Shown here one piece after another: positions 1-10,917 of a stretch of DNA of 64,000 nucleotides (its first letter is position 1; every line of letters begins with the position of its first letter). The DNA comes from Ilyonectria destructans (Eukaryota > Ascomycota > Sordariomycetes > Hypocreales > Nectriaceae): NCBI GenBank assembly GCA_020740775.1, contig JAHEWK010000001.1, forward strand, positions 4,650,001 to 4,714,000. The letters are read 5' to 3'. The notes below the pieces were generated by a model. It ran no database searches. It worked only from the letters and a program-made list of their open reading frames with translations, and was not told where the DNA came from. A program made the position numbers and the translations under genes.

Positions 1-1013
1 TGTGCATATGACGAGCAAAGCCACAAGTCGACAGGACTTGGGAGCGTCGCCTAAGGAGGGACGGGGACGGGGATGCAGTCGACAGGACGAAGCTTGGGAC
101 AAGGAAACGAGTGTGGGGGAAGAGGGAGAGGAGCAGGTTTATGGCATTGCGATAGGTTCGCCCTTGCCGTGCAGAGAGCAGGAAAGGGCAATGAGAAATA
201 AGACAAGACAGGAAGAGGAGGCTTGAAACAAGAACGGGCTTAGAGCGGTCCGAGGGGATGGTGGGAGGTGGGTGGTCGGGACCTATTAATGCCCGGTCAG
301 CAGGGTGTACATGATACGGTTGGCGAACCTGCGCTTGCAGGACCAGGCTGTGGGAGGGCATGTTCAATGCCACGTCGGATGACAAGGGACGACAAGGAAC
401 GACAAGGGGACGACAAAAGGGGGCATGAAGGGCGACCGGGGGTGGCAGGAAGGCGGGGATCAACCAGCATCCAGAAGCAGCTCGGGTTACTTTGCATCAG
501 AAGCAGCGGCGGCAGCACCAGCGGTGAACCGGCTATCAACCCTCAACGGCCGAGAGACAGCCTGTTCACGACGCAGACGGCCGTGGGGCGCGTTGTGGAG
601 CAGCATTCCAAGGCCTCGACGCGTTGGGCGCCCAGGCTCACTGCGGTGATGCCCTCGAAACAGGTCGGCCTCGCACGAAGCTAGGGACGGTTTGCCATGT
701 GTCGAGGTGGGCTTGGACCCAGTCGTGGACGGGAGACCATCGGAGTTGGGACACCACGACCAGGGTTGCTCAAATTCGCGGCGTCAGGCTGGCTGGGCTG
801 GCTCGGCGGGCCGATGGCGTGTCGTCTCATCGACAGAAGAGGCAAAGCATTCAGCAGACGCCGCAGTTGATCCAACAGCCCTGACCACATCCGTCCATCC
901 AAAGCTCTGCTGGGCCAGGGTCCGCGCGAGATCTTGGAGCTTGGAGCTTTGTCTTGAATGCGGCGGCGGCCGGCTGGCAGGGACATGGCCCGGACCAGAG
1001 CGCCACAGCCCAA

Positions 1014-1037
1014 GGTAGGTAGGTAGGTAGGTAGGTA
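1014..1037. repeat. (GTAG)n microsatellite
   Basis: Six consecutive tetranucleotide units of the GTAG/CTAC type are read directly. A shorter run of the same motif recurs near 1611-1625. This is a simple-sequence repeat, not a telomere, because the unit is not TTAGGG. Confidence 0.9.
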
Positions 1038-1350
1038 CTTAGTAGAACGGGTTGAGTTGCGGTGGTCCGGTATCCAGTCTCCCTCGTGGCTCACCAACTC
1101 GATGCAGGGTGCAGCCAAACTGGGGCTTCTCGACGGCTTCGCTAGCACACTACCTATGTCCAGAGAGGAGATGGTGCTAGGTTTTGGAAGAGTGACGGTT
1201 TACGGTGCGGCGAAGAAGCAGCAGGGTTCCCTGCTCCTGCCTCCCTGTTCCCTGGTGCCAAATCACGGCACTCTAGGCGCGCCCAAGTTGGTGGTGGCTG
1301 CGTTGAGGGAGTCTAAGGAGTCTTGCTTTCCGGTGAGCACGGCAAGGGCG

Positions 1351-1389
1351 CGGCAGGAGTACGGCAGGAGTACGGCAGGAGTGCGGCAG
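1351..1389. repeat. 11-base tandem repeat, about three copies
   Basis: The unit CGGCAGGAGTA is repeated about three times head to tail, with a base change in the last copy. It lies in non-coding sequence. Confidence 0.8.
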
Positions 1390-2188
1390 CGGACCATATC
1401 GTGTCGCACCTGCCTGACCTATGTCTGGTCTTTGTCTCCGGGCTGTCTTATTACACCTTGTGTGTTTCCGCGCCACGTGAGTGATGGCGGAGGCACGTCT
1501 GAAATCATTCATCAGGTCTCATCTTGCTCAAAGTAGGCGCAAGTGAGATGCACCTGCCTTAGCTCCCAACTCACCTGCCTACCCCGTATGAGACCTGATC
1601 CAGATGCTTACCTAGGTAGGTAGGCACTCCGGAGCCCGCAGACAGCTGCTGCCTCAGAGCAACACAGGCGCCACGAGTCCGTGGTGAGACATGGGACTCG
1701 GCCGACAACCTCCCAACTGATAACTCGAGCTGCAGTAGCTCCACGATACGACGCGTTTCCATTGCGAGTATCATCTTCCTCCGAGATCGCGAGGCCGCGA
1801 AGCCCCTCAACCTCCAACCGTCCTCAACCAATGGTCTCCAGCATCTGCAGCAAGCTCCGTGCTGCAACCACATGCGACAGCGTTCCAAGTCTAGCCTCGC
1901 CAAGCCCTGGCTATCGTTGGCTCCAGGCCCTCGAAAATCCCGACTGGGTTTCCTCAAGTGACTTGCATCGCGTCAGTGGCGCCGCAAAAAGCAACCAACA
2001 CTCCAGCTCCGCTTCGTGTATGGACGGACTCAGCCAGCAGACTCCCTGGCTCTCCCCCATGATGCGGCGGGTCTCAGAAGACTACAGAACGCGATTCCGC
2101 TTTCATCTGGAGCAACTAGCGCGTTCCCGACTTTTATTCTTTTTGCCCTGAGATTTATCACTCCGGATCCAATCCCTGCCGGTAGGCT

Positions 2189-2779
2189 CTAATGCATCAA
2201 ATCGGTGGGCTCTGCACCAAGCAACATGTAGCTACTCTGTGACAGATCACCACCAAGCGCATCACATACGTCGTGCCAATTGGCCTCAACAGCGATCTTC
2301 AACACGGCCAACTCAGCAAAGATTACTAACAACCTGATATATGTCGTATAGAGCTTCTTATGAGTGCTGGCGGCGCGTGTTGGAGCGAATCCCATCCGCC
2401 ACTGGCTAGGCAGATCAAAGTCTCTCTCCACAACGCACGCACTGACACTAACCTCCTCAGCTTGGACTCACCTGTGCGTGGTTTGATTTACTGCAGCGTC
2501 AACAGATCTTCCAGCTCATGGCCTGGTGCGCAATAGATGTTAGTGGCTAATTATACTAATAAGCGCTATGCTGTGCAGATGGGACAGTAAGCTGCTTAGC
2601 TCCGGCGACTCGCCAAATGCATGCCACGTACTTAACTCAAGGTCAGGGGTCCCTGAAACCGACACAACGGCGTCGTCCAGTCCTGCAAAGATGACGGCAC
2701 CACCGGCAACCAACTTGGCGAACAGCAAATGCCAAATTTTGCCGGGGTTCTCGGTGAGCCAATTCTTCGTCGCTTTCAT
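2189..2779 (-). CDS. tentative three-exon gene, unknown product (145 aa)
   Basis: This model is assembled from phase-compatible exons at 2779-2632, 2522-2492 and 2447-2189. The start is the first ATG after an in-frame stop. Intron 1 (109 bases) starts GTACGT and ends CACCAG, with a perfect CACTAAC branch site 16 bases before the acceptor. Intron 2 is short (44 bases) and is the weak point; without it the frame ends at about 59 residues. The product has a hydrophobic stretch near residues 17-35 (motif AKLVAGGAVIFAG) and a helix-like C-terminal half ending near GAEPTDLMH. I do not recognise a family. It could be a degraded remnant of a longer gene, since other coding-like fragments occur on the same strand up to about 3.4 kb. 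Confidence 0.3.
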
Positions 2780-3620
2780 ATCTGTCTCTCATGCGTACTT
2801 GACGGAGGCGAGGTGGCTGGGACGCATGCATCCACACTTCATTCTTTCCACGCTTGGCACCACCACAGGACAACCCGGACATGGAGAGGCTTACGGCTGA
2901 TCCATCAATTCTCTGACTTTACCAGTTTAGGAGCGATGGTCCAATATGTCTCAACGCCTTCACGTCATTCATGCACGGCAGAGCCTCTGGATGGCCTCGG
3001 GTCGACGAATTCGGATTGGTCACCACCTCTGTGTCTCACTCCAATCTCATTATTGGGGTGCATCATCTCAACGGGCAATTTTGAAGCCTGCTTGACAAGA
3101 CTCCAAGGTTTTCATCCTTTCCTGGGGACGAAACCGTTGAAAATAGCGTCCGAACCGGGACAGGGATAGCAAACCCCCACGACTGGTCCCGCAATGGATG
3201 ACCTGAAACAAATGCAGGGATGGCGAGCACGACTTTTTTGAGCAACTTAACGCCCACGACTCTCCCAGAATCATCGGCAACACGAACCAGAGGAGAAACC
3301 ACACTTTCGGGGGCTTACAGTACACCGGTAGACTGTTTCCTAAAAAGGAAGTGTGTCCTTGTCTCCAGGGGTCTCCTTGACTCCGCCTTCCAAGATCATC
3401 AACCCCAAGCATCAGTGCCTTTGCTCGACTATCTACGGGAGCGAGATCCAAGCAAACGGACAGCTTCTTATTGTTTAGTTTCCAATAATAGCAAGGGCTT
3501 CGGGCTATAAGTCGATCAATATGGCCCAGACATACGTCGCGCTAATGCGGTCCTCAGTTGGGAGTAAGGCGTCGCGAATAGAAGTGATCTGCCGTATGCG
3601 AATGACCTCAAGCGAGGCTC
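2780..3620. other. possible relic coding sequence upstream of the tentative gene
   Basis: On the minus strand between about 3300 and 2970 there are short coding-like stretches in different frames. One contains the peptide VADDSGRVVGVKLLKK. Another contains PVEMMHPNNEIGVRHR. They are separated by stops and frame changes that I could not join with convincing introns. They may be exons of a real gene that I failed to assemble, or a decayed gene. Otherwise the stretch holds the 3' flank of the helicase gene. Confidence 0.25.
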
Positions 3621-6107
3621 TCATCCTTCCTGCGTCACCGTCGACAGGTCCGGATATCGCAGGTCGGCATTGTCCTCGAGGAACTGCATCCACTTCTTCA
3701 AGAAACTACTTCCTCTGTGATACAAGCGCATCAGTAAGACTCCGTCATAAGGTGGGCGGATGGAACCCTCCCGGCAGACTCTCGTTGAGCTAAAACTGCA
3801 GCTGGGAGGCTCAGCATGAAAGGGGTACATCGTTCTCACCTTTGAACCGTCTCCGAATCTCCAATTACCGTCAAAGAACGCTTCGGGCGCGTCATTGCCA
3901 CTAGGAATCCTCGCATTAGCTTCGAGACCATCCTCGAATGATGTTTCCTCCGAAAACAGACAGCAAAAACGGGGCTAGTGAAGGGATCATGCTCTCACCA
4001 TTGAGTCGGCGCTTCTCACCCAGGAAGCCTACTTCCCCGTCGGGATTGCTTCGCACGAGGCTCACGATTACAGCTTCCTTCTCGCGACCCTGGAAGCCGT
4101 CGACACTGCCTAGTTCAATGCCGGGAAACTGTTCCTTGAGGGGAGCGAGAACGGCAAGCTAGATGATTGGGGATAAGTCAAAATTGTTGTTCTGCAAGAC
4201 ATGGATCCCCCAGCCTGAAGAACATACCTGGGCGTTATATGGGGTCACAACGGCAACGTCTTCGGGTCGCACCCCGGCTTCGACCAGTTGTTTTACGTGC
4301 TGCCTGACCAGCGCGGCCTCCATTTCATTGCTTTTGCTCTCGCCGTGTAAACTGCCCCTTCCTTTCTTTGGGTTGTCTTTGTCATCTTCCTCATTTCTCT
4401 CCGGGAAATCGCCACCCTGAGTATCAATAAAGATGAGAGGCTCATTGGTGTCTTCGGTATCCTCGACCTCGTAGTCCAATTCCTTAAGGAGTCGTTGTTT
4501 CACGGCATCTGCCGCAACCAACTTTGACTCATACAATTCGTCGGATGGAAAGCGCATGATGTTCTCATGCATCCGGTACTGGGTAGTCAGCATCCGCTTT
4601 ATTGAGGGTCCATGCAGGGCCAGCAGTCGGTCGAAGAGTGTGGTTTCGAGGGTCGCGCCCTTTATGGGTTTCACGCCCTCTTTTGATGTCAGCTTGACCT
4701 TGGAGTTTGTAGACTTGATGGTAGGGGGGAGTTGCAGATGGTCGCCAGCGCAGACGACCTTCTTAGCTGAGAGTAACGGCACCCAGCACTGGGCCTCGAG
4801 AGCCTGACTCGCCTCGTCGATGATGACGACGTCGAAGTCCTCGTTTCGCAGCTGGTAGCCACCGGCACCATGAAGAGTCGCAAGAACAACCTTGCTCCCG
4901 CCGACAAGGTTACTAACGCACCGCCTCTCGCGCTCGCGATACTCTTTCCGCAGCTCCTTCAAGTCTGCATAGATAGCTTTGCGCTCCTTGCCGCTCTTGG
5001 TCTTCTTGATGGAAGCCTGCTTGGCGTCCATCTCGGTCCGCACGTCCTTGACGATGGCTCCGGCCTCGGATGTGTGAGTGAGGGCGTCTAGCGAGTGGTT
5101 GACTACTGAAGGGAGAAGGCGGGCGGGATGTCCGAGCCGGAGGATAGGCAGCTTGTGTGGTGAGAGACGCTCGACGATGTTGTCCACAGAGATGTTTGAA
5201 GGGCCACAGACTAGTACCCTCTTGTTTCGCTTGATCATCTGTAGAATCAGCTCAATGAGCGTGTGCGTCTTGCCAGTCTAGTGGAGTATTAGCAGAAGAT
5301 TTGACAAACATGCATGTTCAACGTTGAGCTCGACTTACCCCCGGAGGGCCATGAATTAAGGCCACTTCGCGAGAGCTCAATGCAAACCGAATGGCATCTT
5401 TCTGAGAGTCGTTGAGGGTTGGGTCAACCCATTCAAGGTTTCCCACGTCAGCATCAGTGGGCAGGTCTCGGGGGACTGGCGATGGACTCGACAGTCCAAA
5501 GAGAACTCTTATGAAGCTGGAGTACTCGGCCTCCACCATCTTCTGCAGCTTCTCCATTGTCCAGTTCATCCTTCAAAGGAACTATATCAGCACGTTGCGT
5601 AGCCACATATAGCGAGTGTCTCTCATACCGTCGATACGTGACCTCATCCGCCAACTTGACCGCCCACACCCTCCCCGAAAACGCAACCTCCTCCTTGCCC
5701 TCATCCAGCGCAACGCCCACATACGTCCTCTGCACTCTAGTCACAACGCCTCGGGCGCCCTTGCGCTCCAGCTCCTTGACCTCGCGCTTCTTGGCGCTCC
5801 CGGCGGGCTGCTCTGCCACCAGGACGATGTCGCCGGTCCGGAGGCCGTGCTCCGGGAGCTCGTCATTGCCGGAGCGGGACGTGGCGGCGTCCGGCCCGAG
5901 CTCCACCACGGAGCGGCCGCCGAATCCTGTGCGCTGCGCGGAGACGACGAGGTTGGTCAGGGCCAGGCCGGCGCGTTGCAAGCCCGTCGGGCTGTGGTTG
6001 GCGATGAGGCTGCTCGTCTCGAGGATCTCGCTCTGCAGCTCCTGGTCCAGCAAGGCGAGCTGTGTGCTGGCGAAAGCGGGAATATCAACGGGGTCTTTGG
6101 GGGCCAT
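3621..6107 (-). CDS. hcs1: DNA helicase, Upf1-like SF1B, Hcs1/SMUBP2 type
   Basis: Predicted ATP-dependent helicase of the family of yeast Hcs1 (DNA polymerase alpha-associated helicase A) and human IGHMBP2. Six exons join in frame to 691 aa, close to the usual length: 6107-5629, 5570-5339, 5277-4228, 4158-3999, 3900-3840 and 3714-3621. Visible motifs are Walker A GPPGTGKT (about 234-241), Walker B DEAS (about 391), motif [16 protein letters not shown], motif IV TPYNAQ, motif [13 protein letters not shown] and motif [12 protein letters not shown]. The N-terminal part ([12 protein letters not shown]) corresponds to the accessory domain region of this family. The start is the first ATG in frame and follows a pyrimidine-rich leader. 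The Walker A codons are split by an intron between GPPG and TGKT. The IGHMBP2-specific R3H and zinc finger are absent, as in yeast Hcs1. A role in DNA replication or RNA metabolism is inferred from the family. Confidence 0.93.
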
Positions 6108-6590
6108 GGCTGCAAGGCTAAAAAGGGAAATGCAAAATGGCGAGGGGTTGATAGATGGAGAGTGGGTGGGTGGGTGAGTATGTGAGTAAGAGGAGGGAGG
6201 CATGGAGTGGGATGTCGTTGGAGGTGAACCCCACCACAGGCAAAACATCTCCGCCTGGATCGTCATAAGTCACCATCAACAAAACCGATAAATTGGGACA
6301 TATCCAAGTCGCCGGGTATTCAAACAACCATTTGATATCGCTATTGCAGCTTTAAACAGATCATCTAAATCATGCTGTAGGAATTAGTTCCAGCCATACG
6401 CACAACCGCCCTGGTATCAAAGTCATGACGCGTGCCCCGCTCAAAAGCTCCGTCAACATCTGCATCGAACATCTAAATCATTCCACAATACCGCCCCGGA
6501 TCAAAACATCGCTCCCAGAACCCTAAAACCATGCCATATATAATGATGCTCACAAAGTATGTCACAGAAAATGAATACAGGGCACGCCTA
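6108..6590. other. intergenic: hcs1 promoter/leader and 3' flank of the DUF202 gene
   Basis: No gene seen. On the minus strand the leader just before the helicase ATG is rich in C and T, with CCCA repeats near 6150-6180, which is common in fungal 5' leaders. Confidence 0.6.
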
Positions 6591-7825
6591 CTACGTCGGG
6601 GACGGATGTATAACAATTACCACCACCAATGAGGCAACCATGATGGCAAACGCCACAAAGGCAACAATAGTCACAGTCCCACGACTCGCCGGGAACTTGC
6701 CCTGCATGACCCAGTGTTGGGCTTGGAAATAGCGCCTATAGCCGAGGAACAGAATGAGGATACTAATGCCAAGGAACGTAGCTCCCAGAGGCTTGCCCAT
6801 ATGTCGCAGCGTTTCTGTGTTCTTATTTGGTTTACCCTCGCTAAGGGATGTGTTGAGGCGAAACAGTTGCGTGACAGCAATACCGATAGAGGCAAAAGCG
6901 AGGGAAGTTCGGAGCCACGCAAGGAATGTCCGTTCTACAACGCACATGGGGCGTTAGTAAGTTGATAACAAGTTCCGGTGGAATGATAGCATACCAATGG
7001 CGAGGTGATCCCGTGCTACGCTGCCCTTATTCTCCAGCTCAATGGACTGGAAATTCTGCAGTTGGGCTTTCCACCACGGCTGGCATTTCTCCTCAGGCTC
7101 AGCCTGGCGGGTGTATTCCATGTCAGGGAGGGAGGTGGGTGGGAAGGCGTCGGAGTGCCTGGAGACGGGCTGTGAGCGGCGGGAGCCCCGGGAGGAGCTC
7201 TTGCGGACGCGAGGCCCGGAGCCGTTGGTGTTTGTGGTATGGATGGCCTGGTAGTTGAGGTCGGAGCCTCGGGACATGATGCCCGTCATCTCGTCGGCGC
7301 TGCTGTCTTCGGGGATGGGGAGGCGAGTCGAGTTCGCAGACGGGTGCTGGCTAACGGGGCTTCCGGGAGCCCGGGGAGACATGGGAGGTGCGGCGCCGGC
7401 GCCCATTGTTTTGGCGCGTTCACGAGCGCTCTGCCAATTGACAAAGATTGTTAGCATTATATCTTCCTATGTATGTTCTTCGAGTCCATATCTGTGCATG
7501 TGCAATGTCTTGGGCCCCAAGAACCGAGGTGCGATAGGGAAATTGACGAGACGGGAAGTAAGTGAGCACACGAGCTAGCCCAAGCCGGGAGAGCTGGGGA
7601 TACAAAAGCAAGCAGCCAAGAAGCCGCTGCAGGTCGTCCGAGACAATTGGGACATGGATAGAAGTGCAAGCCTACCTCGAGGATCTCGTTGATGCGCTCC
7701 TTGGTCGGTGAACGGTGAAAGCTGATGGAAGACGAGGTCCTGCCCAAGAGCGAGCCACCCGTAGATGATCGCGTCAATGCGGGGACGACGGGATCCGGTG
7801 GCTTGGGAGCCTCATCCTCGGCCAT
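6591..7825 (-). CDS. DUF202-domain integral membrane protein
   Basis: Three exons (7825-7676, 7430-6995, 6934-6591) give 309 aa. The first 195 or so residues are low-complexity, rich in Ser, Pro and Arg, and probably disordered. The C-terminal third is a DUF202 domain: it opens with RDHLAIERTFLAWLRTSLAF and carries three hydrophobic segments (near SIGIAVTQLF, FLGISILILFLGY and VAFVAFAIMVASLVVVIV) before ending HPSPT. DUF202 is found in bacterial YidH-like proteins and is related to the small membrane subunit Vtc1 of the vacuolar polyphosphate complex, but this protein has no SPX or VTC catalytic domain. Its function is unknown. The second intron falls inside the conserved motif, between LAI and ERTF. 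It lies 0.48 kb upstream of hcs1 on the same strand. Confidence 0.88.
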
Positions 7826-8180
7826 TGATCTCGTTCCCGATTGCGGGACCGGGGGCGTTGCGATGGCGAGAGATTTTTTCCAATCGCGCGCACGAAGCTG
7901 GGATGGCGTCTTCGCAGCGTCTGTTGTCGTTGGTGGAAGCAGGACACAGAGAGCACAAGGCGATGCAGGGCTCCTCTATGCAGGCCGGGTTTGCAGGAAG
8001 GGCCGGGGCGGGCGGTTAGTGGCAGATTGTGCGCCATCTTTCATTCGTAGGGACCAACCGAGGCTGTTGAGAGCGCTGCGGGCGCTACAAGCCGACTGGG
8101 CAAGGCCGCTACAACGTACCAGGACGGGCAGTTTTCTTTTAGGTTTTCAGGGTAGTACTACTAAATGCCTGGGGGTGACA

Positions 8181-8210
8181 GCTATTGGCCCTCACTGGCC
8201 CTCACTGGCC
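8181..8210. repeat. 10-base tandem repeat, about three copies
   Basis: The unit CTCACTGGCC is present twice exactly, preceded by a partial copy ending TTGGCC. It is non-coding. Confidence 0.75.
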
Positions 8211-8897
8211 ATCAGCCCCTACAGTGGACCACTGCCAAGGCCCGATCTCTGGGGATGGTGTTGAGCAGAAAGTAGTGAGAGTAGTACAGATGGCACCAGA
8301 AGGAAGTGCGAGCACGTCAACGACTACAGCCGTCTGGGATTGGTTTACACGTCAAGCGGCTCGATAACGGCTCTGGTTGATATCTTGCACGTAGTTTCTT
8401 TTTTCCTCACCCTCAACTCCATTACCACAGCTTCATCATCGCGTCAATCGCCTCCATCCCGAGCCCCCTCGCCTCAATGCAGCTCTGCGCATGCCCAGGC
8501 CCCCAGTTCATCATCTGACACACGAGCAAAATCACACGACCCGTACCAATGGGCCCATGTGCTCAGCCAGCCTTTGATGCACCAGTCATACGCCAGTCTT
8601 AACACGGGCTACATGCTTCACGCTGCAGTTACCTGCCGAGCCGCGGTACCCTAATAATAATAATCCATGGAATACATTTCTCGTCGGCCGCTCGCTGAGA
8701 AGCAAGTTCAGGCCAGAGATAACTCTGCGCGGAATCCGTAATTCGGATCTTCCTTGATGTCCCGGAGAGAGAGGTACGACCTACTACGTCATCCAGTCCA
8801 CAGCATGTCTTTCATCTTCACCGCACAAAACGCCAATCGGACAGCGCCCCACAAAAGAGGATTGCTATTCGTACATACATATAACTCCATCCTCAAT

Positions 8898-9000
8898 CCT
8901 GCTAATAATTATATATTATCCTTAAAAGACTAATTCTTAGTATTTATCTACTAAAAAGGGGGGGTGCTTTTTATTAATTTTATTTTATTGATAAACATAA
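8898..9000. other. AT-rich block, possible decayed transposon
   Basis: About 100 bases are dominated by A and T (for example AATTATATATTATCC and TTTTATTTTATTG), set within GC-rich flanks. In filamentous ascomycetes such islands often come from repeat-induced point mutation of transposons. The block is too short to identify an element, and no transposase frame or terminal repeat is visible. Confidence 0.35.
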
Positions 9001-9077
9001 GCCTGAAGTCAAGGAATTCCAATACGCGCGTTAGGTCATTGGTTTGCCCTGAGCTTTAGCTAAAGGGACTTGTACCG

Positions 9078-9121
9078 GTGTGCGAATACCAATATTCTCG
9101 TGTGCGAATACCAATACTAGT
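9078..9121. repeat. 22-base direct repeat, two copies
   Basis: GTGTGCGAATACCAATA occurs at 9078 and again at 9100 in direct orientation, differing only near the end of each unit. It is adjacent to the AT-rich block. Confidence 0.8.
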
Positions 9122-9627
9122 AAAGTATGTGTAGTCCGCGCTGTCCATATTGTCCGTGTTGTCCGCTGTGTCCGTCCAGAATCCGGTCCCTTACCCACTA
9201 CCGGCGCCGTCATCTTCTGATCCTCCGGCCTGTAACTTAAACACCGGGCCTTACTAGCGGAGATAAAGGCGGTGCCCGATCGGCCACGATGTGGCGCCCG
9301 TTCAAGTGCAAGATGCATATTCCTCTTTAGGAAAATGGTCTCGGCATCTGCGCCACGAGTGCTCTTCACCAGCCACACTAGCACCCAAGTACACGGAGGT
9401 ATGGCCTTACTTCCGTCATACTCCTCTACCCTCCGGTCCTGAAAACAGACTACAGCATGAAAACAGTATCAGGATTATGGTGCCTCATAGAGAGGGGATT
9501 GCCATAAATAGGACAGGTGCAGTTCTCTTTTGTGTTTTAATAAATCTCCTCAACAACGCATCTTGAACATCCTCAGTCGAAAATACTTACCACATCTTTC
9601 ACCACTCCATAACACCGCCTCAACATC

Positions 9628-10759
9628 ATGACTTATAAGATCGCCGGAAAAGAAGTTGGAGACATTGGCTTCGGTCTCCTGGGTAATTACCACCTCCCCC
9701 CATCCTCTACAACATAGCAATATAGCATTCATTTCTAACCACTCGCATCTTCTCACCAGGTCTCACTGCCCGCGCCGTCCCTGATGACCAGGCGTTCGCC
9801 GCTATCCGCGCCGCTCTTGATGCGGGTTGCAACTACTTCAACGGCGGCGAGTTCTACGGTCCTCCAGACGGCAACTCGCCCGCTCTGCTGCGGCGCTATC
9901 TCGAGCGTTACCCAGAGGACGCCTCTCGCATTGTCGTCAACATCAAGGGCGCCCTGGGTCGCGACTTCAAGCCGAGGGGCTCCAAAGAAGGCATCCGTGA
10001 AAGCATCAATGCGTGCCTACAAACCTTAGGCCCAAAGGGTACCATTGCCCAGTTTGAGGCGGCAAGGAAGGATCCCAATGCCGACTATGTAGAGGAGACC
10101 TTGGCTGCCATCGACGAGTATGTCAAGGCAGGCAAGATTGGCGGCATCTCTTGCAGTGAGATCAACGCCAACACGCTGCGGGAGGCGGCTTCAAAGTTCA
10201 CCATCACCGCGGTTGAAGTGGAGCTATCTCTCTTCTACAACGAGCCCATGGCCAACGGTTTGCTTGAAGCGTGTGCAGAGTTGAACATCCCTGTCCTCGC
10301 GTATTGTAAGTCACCAGCCCCGAGAAACAAAGGGCATGAACATTGCCAGAACTAATGCGCCTCGCTTCAGCTCCTCTAGGAAGAGGTCTCCTCGGTGGGA
10401 AGATCAAGTCCCACGAAGATATTCCTAAGGGCGATATGCGGTCGATTCACCCGCGCTTCCAGGGCGACAACCTGTTGAAGAACCTCGAGCTTGTAGCCAA
10501 GGTTGATGACATCGCCCAGCGGAAAGGCTGCACCTCAGGACAGGTTGCCATCAACTGGCTCCTCGCCCTGTCCCGCAGGCCAGGAATGCCCAAGATCATT
10601 CCCATCCCTGGGTCCACGAACCCGGACCGTATCCGCGAGAATGCCACCATCGTCGACTTGACCGACAAGGACATGGCCGAGATTGGTGATATCTTGGCCT
10701 CGTTCACAACAGCGGGGACGCGTTATCCTGCTCAAGCAATGGACTTACTAAATCTTTAG
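9628..10759 (+). CDS. aldo-keto reductase, pyridoxal reductase-like (AKR8)
   Basis: Three exons (9628-9682, 9760-10305, 10371-10759) give 329 aa, the usual AKR length. The enzyme is predicted to be a cytosolic NADPH-dependent reductase that reduces pyridoxal to pyridoxine, as S. pombe Plr1 does. Supporting motifs are the active-site region NYFNGGEFYG (the AKR8 form, where the usual Asp is replaced by Asn-Gly), the catalytic Lys region NIKGALGRD, the RKDPN segment, GKIGGISCSEI, AYSPLGRGLLGG and the coenzyme-binding IPIPGSTNPDRI. The start is the first ATG and gives the expected MTYKIAGKEVGDIGFGLLG N-terminus. The gene is monocistronic and ends 158 bases from the 3' end of the Dph6 gene (tail to tail). 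The exact substrate is inferred; other AKR8 members may use related aldehydes. Confidence 0.88.
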
Positions 10760-10917
10760 GCATGGCCCCCGAGATTCCGTCCTCGTTGGCGCGATGTGAC
10801 TGGGCCTCTTGACTTGGTCATAATTGTTAAGCACTTGTTTTATAAGACATAGCAGCCATAGTAAACCAAATCACAACTTTTGTATTCAATCATGTTCTCA
10901 TCTCTCATGTCATCATA

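Larger units (their letters stand above)
1..2188. other. left-end region without a supported gene
   Basis: I see no ORF here with a believable protein, codon pattern or splice structure. The longest open frames are arginine-, serine- and proline-rich, lie on both strands over each other, and several begin with non-ATG codons. The stretch does hold simple repeats: a (GTAG)n run near 1014-1037, an 11-base repeat near 1351-1389 and a shorter TAGG run near 1611-1625. It may contain distal regulatory sequence of a gene outside the window. Confidence 0.5.
7826..9627. other. divergent intergenic region with AT-rich and repetitive sequence
   Basis: This is the shared upstream region of the DUF202 gene (-) and the aldo-keto reductase gene (+). 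I see no convincing gene. It contains a threefold 10-base repeat near 8181-8210, a (TAA)n run near 8652-8664, an AT-rich block at 8898-9000 and a 22-base direct repeat at 9078-9121. The last two may be remains of a mobile element. Several overlapping frames near 9031-9384 look like shadows. Confidence 0.5.

Noticed and set aside
1014..1625. TAGG runs as possible telomeric repeats
   Set aside because: The unit is a tetranucleotide and internal, unlike the fungal telomere unit TTAGGG.
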